This document shows positions 15,696 through 24,119 of a stretch of 56,175 nucleotides of DNA, one piece after another (position 1 is the stretch's first letter; every line of letters starts with the position of its first letter). The notes below the pieces were generated by a model. It was not told where the DNA came from and ran no database searches. It was given only the letters and a program-made list of their open reading frames with translations. Source of the stretch: an uncultured Bacillota bacterium. GTDB lineage: Bacteria > Bacillota > Clostridia > Peptostreptococcales > Anaerovoracaceae. The stretch lies in the NCBI GenBank assembly GCA_949287095.1, contig CASEFA010000014.1:1-56175 (forward strand), given 5' to 3'. A program made the translations under genes and the position numbers.

Positions 15696-17681
15696 TTATT
15701 CCGTAGTACTTACGATTTCCTTGCTGGATTTGTCTATCTGGCTTACCTTCATGTCAGGAGCGTCAGCAGGGTCGACGTTTTCAAGGAGTCCCAGCAGGTT
15801 AGGCCCCAGGTATATGGTGCTCAACGTCTCACCGTTTAATGTGACCTTGCTGTACTCCGTGAAGTTTTCGCCCTTGATGTAGTACTTTCCGCCGATACTT
15901 ACGACCTTATCTATCTTGATCTTCTTCACTCCCATCTTCATATCCGTCGGCTCGAACGGATTCTCGCCGCCGTAGAGATAGTAGTCTCCATAGAGGATAT
16001 CATAGGCAATCATCTTCAGATTCGTCAGATAGTCAGGAGACGACCAGTCCGCGCTCTGATGATATTTGACAGTGGTTCCCGTGTGGATTCCAAGTCTGTC
16101 AAAGACCTCGGAGGACAGCTGATATGTCGCAAGATCCATATCCTCCTTTTCCATGTCGAAGTTGCTCCAGATTACGTACTGGGTCTGGTAGAGATCCTTC
16201 GCGTCGTATGCGTCCTCGGTAACGTCAAGGGCCGGAATATGGTCTCCGTACATAACCAGAACCACCGGCTCGTCAAAGGCTTCAAGGGTCTCCGTAAGAT
16301 CCTTTATGAATTGATCCATCTCGTGAAGCTGGTTCACGTAGTATTCGTACTTCCACTTCATCTCCTCATTAGGCGCGTCGGTTACGGTAATAGCCGGATT
16401 CTTTATAACCTGCTCAGCCGGATACTTGCCGTGACCCTGAACGGAAATGGTATATATGTAGTCCCTTTCTTCCGTGGCGTTTAAAGCATCGGTAATCTGG
16501 GACACCAGATTCTCATCCTTTGCCCAGTTCTTAGGCGTCTTGGAAACATCGCTCATATACTCCACAGAAGTAAAGGTGTCATAGCCTATGTTCTTGAATA
16601 CCTGATTTCTGTTGTAGAAAAGGGCTCTGTGATTATGGATTGCGTGAGTTCCGAATCCCATGCTCTTAAGGTCGTAGGCAATGCTTTCCGCCGTCTTTTC
16701 CTTCAGTATGGATTTAAACGGATATTCGCCCGGTCCGAAGAACTTGACACTGATACCCGTCATGACCTCGAACTCCGTATTGGCGGTTCCCGCTCCGCAG
16801 GCCGGAACCGTAAGGCTTCCCGACGAACAGCTTTCCATCAGGCTTCTGAAATATGGAATGGCGTCCTCTGAAAGCTCGATATTGTTGAACAGCTCAGGGT
16901 CGGTGAAGGATTCAAGCTGAAGAAACAGGATGTTAGGATAATCCTCGTCCACATCGGTCTGAGTCAGCTTCATGGTTCCGTCCTTACCGAACTGTTCCTC
17001 GCTGAATATGCTCTTCACTGCCTCTTCGGAGTATCCGTGGGGTCTCTGAATTCCAGTGTTCAACCATGTGTTAATAAAGCAGTACGGCACGCCGTAGTCG
17101 GAATATGCGTATGCAAGGTTTCCGAAGAAGGTCGCCAGCACATTTATCTTCACAAGTCCGAAGGTGGATATAAATGTGCAAGCTATGATGAGAACTAAGG
17201 TGGCCAGGGTCCTCTTTATGTTTATTGAACCTTTCGGCTTCTTCGGCGCCTTTATCCAGAGTATGATAAGGGCCGCCACGCCTATGACTATTCCTGCGGC
17301 GATTCCGATAAGCTGTCCCATGGTGAAGTAGTTGGTCAGCATGGTTGCCGCATCGGTTACCGCGCTCAGATCCTTTACCGTAAACGGCGTCATTCTCTCC
17401 ATGAGTATTACGCCGTTGGTAATTCCTATGGCAAGCCACAGACAGCTTATTACCACGATGAAGAATATCCTTCTCCTGAAAGGGAGCGCCACGGAAAGGG
17501 TGGCGAAGATAACCAGTGAATTGTATAGAAATACCACCGGGCTGGAAATGAGAAATTCAAGTCCGCCGGTTCCCTTTCTCGCCAGTGTTTCTATGATCAT
17601 GTTAAGGGCAAACGCCCATACGGCACAGAAGCACAGGGAATTGTGAAGATATTTCCTGTAAAAATCCTTTGCTTTATCCAT
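15696..17681 (-). CDS. LTA synthase family sulfatase
   Basis: A 661-residue membrane enzyme. Five transmembrane helices lie in the first 190 residues. An outer sulfatase/phosphoglycerol-transferase domain follows: NILFLQLESFTDPELF (metal-binding E), VPACGAGTANTEFEVMTG (nucleophile Thr in the GTANTE motif), GFGTHAIHNHRALFYNRNQVF, ISVQGHGKYP and VLVMYGDHIPALD. These match LtaS-like enzymes that move glycerol-phosphate from phosphatidylglycerol to a polymer, but this subfamily (long Ig-like tail after residue 560) may have another acceptor. It lies 3 bp after rsmA in the minus-strand block. Confidence 0.85.
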   Translation of the reverse strand: MDKAKDFYRKYLHNSLCFCAVWAFALNMIIETLARKGTGGLEFLISSPVVFLYNSLVIFATLSVALPFRRRIFFIVVISCLWLAIGITNGVILMERMTPFTVKDLSAVTDAATMLTNYFTMGQLIGIAAGIVIGVAALIILWIKAPKKPKGSINIKRTLATLVLIIACTFISTFGLVKINVLATFFGNLAYAYSDYGVPYCFINTWLNTGIQRPHGYSEEAVKSIFSEEQFGKDGTMKLTQTDVDEDYPNILFLQLESFTDPELFNNIELSEDAIPYFRSLMESCSSGSLTVPACGAGTANTEFEVMTGISVKFFGPGEYPFKSILKEKTAESIAYDLKSMGFGTHAIHNHRALFYNRNQVFKNIGYDTFTSVEYMSDVSKTPKNWAKDENLVSQITDALNATEERDYIYTISVQGHGKYPAEQVIKNPAITVTDAPNEEMKWKYEYYVNQLHEMDQFIKDLTETLEAFDEPVVLVMYGDHIPALDVTEDAYDAKDLYQTQYVIWSNFDMEKEDMDLATYQLSSEVFDRLGIHTGTTVKYHQSADWSSPDYLTNLKMIAYDILYGDYYLYGGENPFEPTDMKMGVKKIKIDKVVSIGGKYYIKGENFTEYSKVTLNGETLSTIYLGPNLLGLLENVDPADAPDMKVSQIDKSSKEIVSTTE

Positions 17682-17684
17682 AGA

Positions 17685-18545
17685 TCAATCCTCCGATACC
17701 TCTTTGATTCTGTTTGCTATATCCGCAAATTCTCTTATGGTCAGCGTTTCCGCCCTCCTTGAAGGATCGACACCTGCCTTTTCGAGGCACCCCTTCAGTT
17801 CATCCTTTGTCAGAGAGCACGCGCCGCCCAGAGAATTTAAAAGAGTCTTTCTCCTCTGCCCAAAGCCTGCTTTTATGCATCTGAAGAAAAGCTTCTCGTC
17901 CGAAAGCTCCACTTCCTTTTCCTTTCTCACATCAAAACGCAGCACCGCCGAATCCACCTTAGGCGCGGGAACGAAAACCGTCCTCGGCACGAAGGCCACC
18001 TCGGTCACGGTACAGTAATAGTTTACCGCCGCCGTAATGGCTCCGCAGGTTTTGCCGCCCGGAGACGCCTGAATTCTGTCGGCCACCTCCTTTTGCATCA
18101 TAACCGTAATGCTTTCCGCATGAACTCCTCTTTCCAGAAGCGCCATTATGATGGGGGTGGTTATGTAGTAAGGCAGGTTTCCTATAATCTTGGCGGTCTT
18201 AAAGCCTTCCCTTTCGATTATCTCATTAAGATCCGTCTTGAGCACATCCGCGTTTATTATTTCCACGTTGTCAAAATCGGCCAGGGTATCGTTAAGTATG
18301 GGTATGAGGTTTCTGTCTATCTCAACGGCCACGACCTTTTTCGCCCTTGCCGCGGCTTCTGCAGTGATTACTCCGATTCCCGGACCTATTTCGATTACCA
18401 GATCCTCCGCCGTGATTTCAGTAGCTTCTATAATCCTGTCTATTATGTTTTTATCGGTAAGGAAGTTCTGGCCCAGACTCTTTGAAAGCTGAAAGCCGTA
18501 GCGTTCCTTTATGTTTCTTATGGTTTCCGGCGAATAGAGCTTCAC
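17685..18545 (-). CDS. rsmA: 16S rRNA dimethyladenosine transferase
   Basis: A 286-residue SAM-dependent enzyme that dimethylates two adjacent adenines in helix 45 of 16S rRNA. Motifs: SLGQNFLTDKNIIDRI, the SAM loop VIEIGPGIGVITAEAA, VEIDRNLIPIL, and the catalytic IGNLPYYITTPI (NLPY). The C-terminal domain has RRKTLLNSLGG. It abuts rnmV (stop next to start), the same rnmV-rsmA order as in B. subtilis. Confidence 0.96.
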   Translation of the reverse strand: MKLYSPETIRNIKERYGFQLSKSLGQNFLTDKNIIDRIIEATEITAEDLVIEIGPGIGVITAEAAARAKKVVAVEIDRNLIPILNDTLADFDNVEIINADVLKTDLNEIIEREGFKTAKIIGNLPYYITTPIIMALLERGVHAESITVMMQKEVADRIQASPGGKTCGAITAAVNYYCTVTEVAFVPRTVFVPAPKVDSAVLRFDVRKEKEVELSDEKLFFRCIKAGFGQRRKTLLNSLGGACSLTKDELKGCLEKAGVDPSRRAETLTIREFADIANRIKEVSED

Positions 18546-19103
18546 TTAGAGTTCACCAGCCTTTTCTTCAAATTCCTCTCTCGTTATTCCGAAGGCGTTA
18601 AGCCTCTTCAGGAAGGTCTTTCCGTTCCCGTAGCCTATTCCGAGAGCGTCGCCCAGCCGGGCCCGCCTCTCAGAGGCTCCCGGCCCTCCGGAAAGCCCGA
18701 ACCTGTCCATATCCTCTGTAGTAAAGGTGTCCGGGGCCTCTGCGTACTTCCGCGACTCCATATTCTTAAGAGCCTTTTCAATCGCTTCGGCTATGTCCTC
18801 AGGCTTTGCGTTTTCGACGCCGACATTGCTCTTTTTAAGGGCTTTGTCTCTGGGCAGAAAAGCCTGCCCCGCGTCCGGGTACCTTTCCAGAATCTTTTTC
18901 CTGATATTTTCACCCGCTCTGTCAGGGTCTGTAAGTATGATTATTCCCGACGTTCTGTATGCCCTGTCGATTCGCTGCCACATTTCATCTGACATTCCGA
19001 ATCCGTGGGTCTCTATGGTCATTACGTCCACCGCACGGTTTACCGCACAGGTATCGTCTCTTCCCTCAACTATGAGAACCTGTTTTATCTTAGGTCTATT
19101 CAT
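18546..19103 (-). CDS. rnmV: Ribonuclease M5
   Basis: About 185 residues. RNase M5 matures 5S rRNA. The Toprim domain is plain: VLIVEGRDDTCAVNRAVDV and GIIILTDPDRAGENIRKKIL, with the catalytic E and DxD. Then VGVENAKPEDIAEAIEKAL and the C-terminal RRARLGDALGIGYGNGKTFLKRLN. I chose ATG 19103 (MNRPKIKQ), which overlaps the FtsB-like gene by 8 bp; the longer frame to 19193 would cover much of that gene. Confidence 0.93.
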   Translation of the reverse strand: MNRPKIKQVLIVEGRDDTCAVNRAVDVMTIETHGFGMSDEMWQRIDRAYRTSGIIILTDPDRAGENIRKKILERYPDAGQAFLPRDKALKKSNVGVENAKPEDIAEAIEKALKNMESRKYAEAPDTFTTEDMDRFGLSGGPGASERRARLGDALGIGYGNGKTFLKRLNAFGITREEFEEKAGEL

Positions 19104-19470
19104 TGCCTTCTCCGCTTTCGGTACCGTCGTCATCAGGTGTGTCTGCCGAATCGCTTTCGGCCGCAGCTTTTGCATTTTCTCCTTCTTCCTCAATGATATA
19201 CAGAACCTCGCCCGGCATCACCATTCTAAGCTGCCGTCTTGCCTGTTCCTCTATATACTTTGGATCGTCGGCATTATCCAGCTCGTTCTGCAGCTGATTT
19301 TTCTCATCCTCAAGCCGTTCGTTCTGTTCCGTCAGTTCTTTATTCTCAATATGCAGAGTCAGGATGTTCTTTACCGACACCGCTGCCAGAAACAGCAGAA
19401 CAACGACAATTACCGTCAGCACCAGCCTGCCGGGATTTATTCTCTTTTTCCTTTTCGCTGTTCTTCCCAT
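19096..19470 (-). CDS. Septum formation initiator (FtsB/DivIC-like)
   Basis: A 124-residue single-pass membrane protein. A basic N-terminus (AKRKKRINPGR), one transmembrane helix (LVLTVIVVVLLFLAAVSV) and an outside coiled coil (LHIENKELTEQNERLEDEKNQLQNEL) end in YIEEQARRQLRMVMPGEVLYII, the FtsB/DivIC signature. An acidic Ser/Asp/Glu tail follows. It should help build the FtsL-FtsB-FtsQ-type divisome complex. It overlaps rnmV by 8 bp. Confidence 0.88.
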   Translation of the reverse strand: MGRTAKRKKRINPGRLVLTVIVVVLLFLAAVSVKNILTLHIENKELTEQNERLEDEKNQLQNELDNADDPKYIEEQARRQLRMVMPGEVLYIIEEEGENAKAAAESDSADTPDDDGTESGEGNE

Positions 19471-19507
19471 AGTTATCTCCTTTACCCTCAGGTTTACCGG
19501 CTGTTTT

Positions 19508-21073
19508 TTACAGGTAATTCATAGGGTTTACAGATTTTCCGTTCAGTCTGGTCTCAAAGTGGCAGTGAGATCCGGTGCTTCGACCGGTGCTTCCGACCTT
19601 GGCTATTTCCTGTCCCTGACCAACTTTCTGGCCTACGGAAACGCCTATACTGCTGCAGTGAGCGTACCTGGTAACAAGTCCCGTTCCATGATCTATATCC
19701 ACGCAGAGTCCGTATGCGCCATACCATCCCGCCCTTACTACTGTTCCTCCATCGGCTGCTCTGATGGTAGTTCCCGTAGGACATGGAATATCCACGCCTT
19801 CATGGAGTCTGCCCCATCTGTATCCGTAGCCATATGTTATGGAATATCCCGAAATCGGCAGAATGAGATTGCCTGAAGCCGTTATTTTTTTCGTACCTAC
19901 TATGACTATTTCATCGACCGGCTCCTGGATTATCTCCGAACCTATTTCTTCTTTATCTGTTTCTACTCCGTTTTCCCTTGTTATACGGGCGGTAACTATC
20001 CGTTTTCCGTTCTCGCCCTCCTGAGTGGTCTTGGTATCGCCTTCATACATGGAGTCGTCTTCCTTCTCCACCGTTTCAAATTCCACGACTTCTGTGTACT
20101 TCGTCGTTTCCTTCGTGATAACCGTCAGAAGCGGTGACGGCGAAGTCGTAATGATTTCGTCTCCCGGCATCAGCGACGATTCGTCCAGATTCGGATTCAT
20201 GGCCCTGAGTTCATCCATTGTTACGCCCAGCTTTTCGCATATGCCGTAATATGTATCTCCGCCCTTTACGGTGTATATCTCTTCCTTAATGCCGCCGTCC
20301 ATGAGCTTTTCATAAGCCTGGTCTATACCGCTGATGGAAACTATATTCACCTGCTCTTCTTTAATCTCAACGTCCTCCTTGAACCCTATGTAGCTGTACT
20401 GAGTTCTGTCAGACTCGGATATGTAATTATTCTGTACATCCTGCAGCACCTGTTTTGCATTTTCTCTGCTGCTCAAAATGGCATATCTGACGTTATCCAC
20501 ATAAATCGCATACCCTGCTGCCTTCACGTCCGACATGTAGGTGAATCTCTTCAGAACATCGTCTTCACTGTCTATGTTTTTCTGAACGCCTGACACTCTC
20601 TTAAAGGATATGTTGGAGTCACTGTCAATTCTGATGTCTGAGCCGTATTCCGCCGAAAGTTCTTCGCTGGCCACATCCAGTACGGCAAGAACGCTTTCCT
20701 GCTCAGATACGTATCCCATAACCCGTCCGTTATAGCTGTACTCATAGCACATAAAGTGGTTATACACGGCCACCAGCGCTATGGCTACCAGAAGCGCTCC
20801 CGCTCCGTGAGACAGAATCTGATTCCTGTATCTTCCCAGAGTTTCTCTCTGCTCGTGAATGAATTTCGCCAGACTGTAACGCGCTATAAGGTTCAGCCGC
20901 TGAATATACAGCACAAGAATATCATATTTTTCAACCGCAGCAGCGCCTGCGTCAACGAGCTTTGCAGCTGCTTTTCCGCAGGCTTTGTACGCCTTTGGCC
21001 AGAATTCATCGTTCTTGTCAATAAATGCCGCTCCGATATCGATTAATTTCTGATACCATTTTCTTTCTGCCAT
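19508..21073 (-). CDS. Membrane-anchored M23 peptidase with LysM and G5 domains
   Basis: A 521-residue cell wall hydrolase. A cytosolic N-terminus of about 90 residues precedes one transmembrane helix (GAGALLVAIALVAVYNHFM). Next comes an outer domain, a LysM repeat (EEIYTVKGGDTYYGICEKLGVTMDELRAMNP), a G5-like domain (ITKETTKYTEVVEFETVEKED) and a C-terminal M23 domain with zinc-site motifs GRLHEGVDI and HCHFE plus TRYAHCSS. It should cut peptidoglycan cross-links. The gene overlaps the end of the DnaD-like gene by 31 bp. An unusually long cytosolic part is the only odd point. Confidence 0.88.
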   Translation of the reverse strand: MAERKWYQKLIDIGAAFIDKNDEFWPKAYKACGKAAAKLVDAGAAAVEKYDILVLYIQRLNLIARYSLAKFIHEQRETLGRYRNQILSHGAGALLVAIALVAVYNHFMCYEYSYNGRVMGYVSEQESVLAVLDVASEELSAEYGSDIRIDSDSNISFKRVSGVQKNIDSEDDVLKRFTYMSDVKAAGYAIYVDNVRYAILSSRENAKQVLQDVQNNYISESDRTQYSYIGFKEDVEIKEEQVNIVSISGIDQAYEKLMDGGIKEEIYTVKGGDTYYGICEKLGVTMDELRAMNPNLDESSLMPGDEIITTSPSPLLTVITKETTKYTEVVEFETVEKEDDSMYEGDTKTTQEGENGKRIVTARITRENGVETDKEEIGSEIIQEPVDEIVIVGTKKITASGNLILPISGYSITYGYGYRWGRLHEGVDIPCPTGTTIRAADGGTVVRAGWYGAYGLCVDIDHGTGLVTRYAHCSSIGVSVGQKVGQGQEIAKVGSTGRSTGSHCHFETRLNGKSVNPMNYL

Positions 21074-22308
21074 ATTTCAGCCTCTCTGATACGCTTCTGC
21101 ATGCATTCGCACCGTCCTCCCATTTCATTGATTCCGGTATCGCTGCACTTCGGGCAGGCGTATCTGATCTCTGTGTATTCTATGTCAAAGTTGTTTTCAG
21201 CGAGAAGGTATGCTCTGTCCGCTCTGAGGGTTTCCATCCGCTCGCGCAGCGCTCTTCCGTCCTCTCCGGATTCTTTCTGAATAAGAGCTTTTGACAGCCT
21301 TATTCCTATGGAGCTCATCTCCCCGTCGATTTCCTTTATTTCCGGTATTTTCGCATATACCTCTTCAAGTCGTTCCGCTGCCTCTTTCTCGGCTTTTTCT
21401 CTGAGATAGTCGTAATATCTGTTCAGAACCGACATGCTTACGCTGTGATGCTCGTTGACATCAGTTCCGGCCTCGTCGGATTTTTCCTTCCAGTTCTTTA
21501 TCACCTTATCTATGTAATTGAAGTTCGGATTTGATATCCCCGTAGTTCTGGCGCATGCCTCGCGGATTTTTTCCATGGTGAGTCCGTACTCATCGAACCA
21601 CCTGTCCATGATATCTGTCTCGAACTCCGTAGGGTTTCTGGAAAGACCGAGCATATTCATGACGGTGCGGTACCGGCTGTGCCGCTCGTCCGTATCGGCA
21701 ATATACTCCTTCACGTCTTCTTCTGTGTTCAGGCCCTTTTCCGTCCAGCTGAGAACGATTTTTCCGATGTACTTTATGCTGTCCTTTTTCCTGGAAAGGC
21801 TGTATTTCACCGCCGAAGTAATAATTTCTGCCGACGCTCCCCAGTCTCTTAACCATCCTGCAATTTCCCGCAGCTCCGAAGACGACAGACTCCTTCCGAG
21901 GGAAGCTTCTATCTCCTCGTACATAGCGCTTATTTTCTCATCCTCCGGTTCTTCCTCAAAGCCTTCGGCCTCTTTTGGCGTATCGTCCGTAAGAGGTTCA
22001 TGATAAAAGTGCTCTCTGAGATTCACAAGCTCTACAGAAGTTCCGCCGTTTCCGGCTCTCCTGCACTTTACGGCCCCCGCCGATTCCCAGAATCTCCATG
22101 CTTCTCCGATTCTGGATACAGGTATATCCAGTTGTGAAGCCATGAGTTCGTCGGAAATCTCCAGTCCATGCTCCGCACACATCTGGGCATAGATGTAGAC
22201 CTTCAGAAAATCTCCTGAAGCCATAGGCATATATTCACTTATAAACAGGTTATCCAGCCTCGTATCCGACAGATAGATATCCCTGATTTTCTCCCTTGAA
22301 AATTTCAT
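21043..22308 (-). CDS. DnaD-like protein fused to a DnaI-type N-terminal domain
   Basis: A 421-residue replication protein. Residues 1-100 look like the DnaD winged-helix N-domain, and 125-195 and 213-275 like two DnaB_2/DDBH2 helical domains. Residues 300-421 (EEVYAKIPEIKEIDGEMSSIGIRL, then ENNFDIEYTEIRYACPKC, CEC) match what I know of the N-terminal zinc-binding, helicase-contacting domain of clostridial DnaC/DnaI loaders; C385, C388, C400 and C402 would hold zinc. No Walker A motif is present and the next gene is a peptidase, so the AAA+ part of a loader is missing here. It is 11 bp after dnaB in the same operon. An ordinary DnaD-family protein with a lookalike tail is the alternative. Confidence 0.8.
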   Translation of the reverse strand: MKFSREKIRDIYLSDTRLDNLFISEYMPMASGDFLKVYIYAQMCAEHGLEISDELMASQLDIPVSRIGEAWRFWESAGAVKCRRAGNGGTSVELVNLREHFYHEPLTDDTPKEAEGFEEEPEDEKISAMYEEIEASLGRSLSSSELREIAGWLRDWGASAEIITSAVKYSLSRKKDSIKYIGKIVLSWTEKGLNTEEDVKEYIADTDERHSRYRTVMNMLGLSRNPTEFETDIMDRWFDEYGLTMEKIREACARTTGISNPNFNYIDKVIKNWKEKSDEAGTDVNEHHSVSMSVLNRYYDYLREKAEKEAAERLEEVYAKIPEIKEIDGEMSSIGIRLSKALIQKESGEDGRALRERMETLRADRAYLLAENNFDIEYTEIRYACPKCSDTGINEMGGRCECMQKRIREAEIWQKENGIRN

Positions 22309-22319
22309 TTCTTCCTCTT

Positions 22320-23639
22320 CTATGCCTTATCACTGAACATGGTATACCTTGCAACCCAGGCCAGTTCGATTCTTCCTACCGCACCGCTTCTGTGCTTTGC
22401 GATATTCACCTCGCATATGCCGGGTTTGTCGGTGTTTTCATTGTAGTAATCGTCTCTGTAGAGAAACATTACTATGTCCGCATCCTGCTCTATGGCTCCC
22501 GACTCTCTCAGGTCGGAAAGCACCGGACGGTGATCCGTTCTCTGCTCCGGTCCTCTGGAAAGCTGAGAAAGAACTATGACCGGACAATCCATTTCTCTTG
22601 CCAGAAGCTTGAGCTGTCTGGAGAATGCACTTATCTCCTGCTGTCTGTTGTCCGTTCTTCCGTCTCCCTGCATCAGCTGCAGGTAGTCGACCACCACAAG
22701 GTCAAGGCCCTTTTCGGCCTTAAGTCTGCGGCATTTGTTCTTCATTTCCATTATGCTCACGCCCGGCGTATCGTCTATGTTTATGTTCGTACTTCCCAGC
22801 GAATCGTAAGCCAGAGCAAGCCTTTCCCAGTCGTTGTTCTTTATATCTCCGGTCTTCAGCTTCTGCATCTCCACCCTGGACTCCATGGAAAGAAGTCTCT
22901 GGCTCAGCTCTGCTTTTGCCATCTCAAGACTGAATATAAGAACCGTTGCATCCGCTTTCTTCGCAGCGTTTAGCGCTATGTTGAGAGCGAACGCCGTCTT
23001 ACCCATGGCAGGCCTTGCCGCTATTATTATCAGGTTGGATTTCTGAAGTCCCGATGTCTCTGAGTCAAGCTCTTTATATCCGGTTGTAAGACCGGTCACT
23101 TTTCCTCCCGCCTGAATAGCCTTGTCTATCATATTCATGTTCTCAACGAGAACTTCCGAGATAGACATGTAGTCTCTGCTCTGTCTTCTCTGCGCTATTT
23201 CAAATATCTTCTGCTCCGCATGGTCCAAAAGAACTGTAGGATCGTCGCTTTCGCCAAAGGCCTTTTCCCTTATATCGTCAGATGCCGATATGAGCATTCT
23301 CAAAGACGATTTTTCCGCAACTATACGGGCATATCCCGCCGCATTGGCCGCTGACGGCACTTCCGAAGAAAGTGATGCCACGTAAGCTCTTCCTCCGGCA
23401 GCTTCCAGAGAATTTCTCTTTTTCAGCTCGTCACATACGGTCACTATATCCACGTTTACACTTTCCCTGAACAGGTCCGACATCACTCTGAAGATTTCCT
23501 TATGAGCGGGATCGTAAAAATCATCCGGTCTTACGATTTCGAGCACGTCTGACAGGGCTTCTCTGCTGAGCATAGCAGCGCCGAGCACTGACTGCTCGGC
23601 ATCTCTGTTATGGGGAAGTATTCTCTCCGATTTTGCCAT
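22320..23639 (-). CDS. dnaB: Replicative DNA helicase
   Basis: About 439 residues; the hexameric helicase of the fork (called DnaC in B. subtilis). The N-domain begins LPHNRDAEQSVLGAAMLS; the RecA-like domain has Walker A ARPAMGKTAFALNIA, LIFSLEMAKAELSQRLLSME, Walker B VVVDYLQLM, and LSQLSRGPEQRTDHRPVLSDLRESGAIEQDAD. I chose ATG 23639 after AGGAG; a GTG at 23657 overlaps rplI. It follows rplI by 14 bp, the same order as in B. subtilis. Confidence 0.95.
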   Translation of the reverse strand: MAKSERILPHNRDAEQSVLGAAMLSREALSDVLEIVRPDDFYDPAHKEIFRVMSDLFRESVNVDIVTVCDELKKRNSLEAAGGRAYVASLSSEVPSAANAAGYARIVAEKSSLRMLISASDDIREKAFGESDDPTVLLDHAEQKIFEIAQRRQSRDYMSISEVLVENMNMIDKAIQAGGKVTGLTTGYKELDSETSGLQKSNLIIIAARPAMGKTAFALNIALNAAKKADATVLIFSLEMAKAELSQRLLSMESRVEMQKLKTGDIKNNDWERLALAYDSLGSTNINIDDTPGVSIMEMKNKCRRLKAEKGLDLVVVDYLQLMQGDGRTDNRQQEISAFSRQLKLLAREMDCPVIVLSQLSRGPEQRTDHRPVLSDLRESGAIEQDADIVMFLYRDDYYNENTDKPGICEVNIAKHRSGAVGRIELAWVARYTMFSDKA

Positions 23640-23653
23640 GATTTTCTCCTGAA

Positions 23654-24100
23654 TCACTCTTCTACAATATCGACGCTGAGAGTTCCTTTAACACCCTGGT
23701 AAAGCTTTATTTCAACATCGAAATGTCCCGTCTGTTTAACTGTCCTGTTCAGCTGAATCTTTTTCTTGTCTATGCTGATTCCCAGCTGTTCCTCAGCCGC
23801 ATCCGCTATATCCTTTGATGTGATGGAGCCGAAGAGTCTTCCTCCTTCTCCGGCCTTTGTTCTTATTACAACTTTCTTTTCCCCAAGTTCGGCTGCAAGC
23901 TTTTCGGCTGCAGCTTTTTCATCCGCCTCCTTCTGAGCCTGAACGGCTTTCTGTTTTTCAAGGCTGCGTATATTTCCATCGGTAGCCTCTACGGCATATC
24001 CCTTCGGCAGAAGCATATTTCTGGCATAGCCGTCGCTTACCTTTACCACATCTCCTGCTTTTCCTGTTCCCTTTATATCCTTCTTCAGTATAACTATCAT
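23654..24100 (-). CDS. rplI: 50S ribosomal protein L9
   Basis: A 148-residue L9 protein. The N-domain MIVILKKDIKGTGKAGDVVKVSDGYARNMLLPKGYAVEAT is typical, followed by the long lysine/alanine linker helix and the C-domain (LFGSITSKDIADAAEEQLGISIDKKKIQL). It lies between gdpP and dnaB. Confidence 0.97.
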   Translation of the reverse strand: MIVILKKDIKGTGKAGDVVKVSDGYARNMLLPKGYAVEATDGNIRSLEKQKAVQAQKEADEKAAAEKLAAELGEKKVVIRTKAGEGGRLFGSITSKDIADAAEEQLGISIDKKKIQLNRTVKQTGHFDVEIKLYQGVKGTLSVDIVEE

Positions 24101-24119
24101 CAGCTGTGTCCTCCTGATT

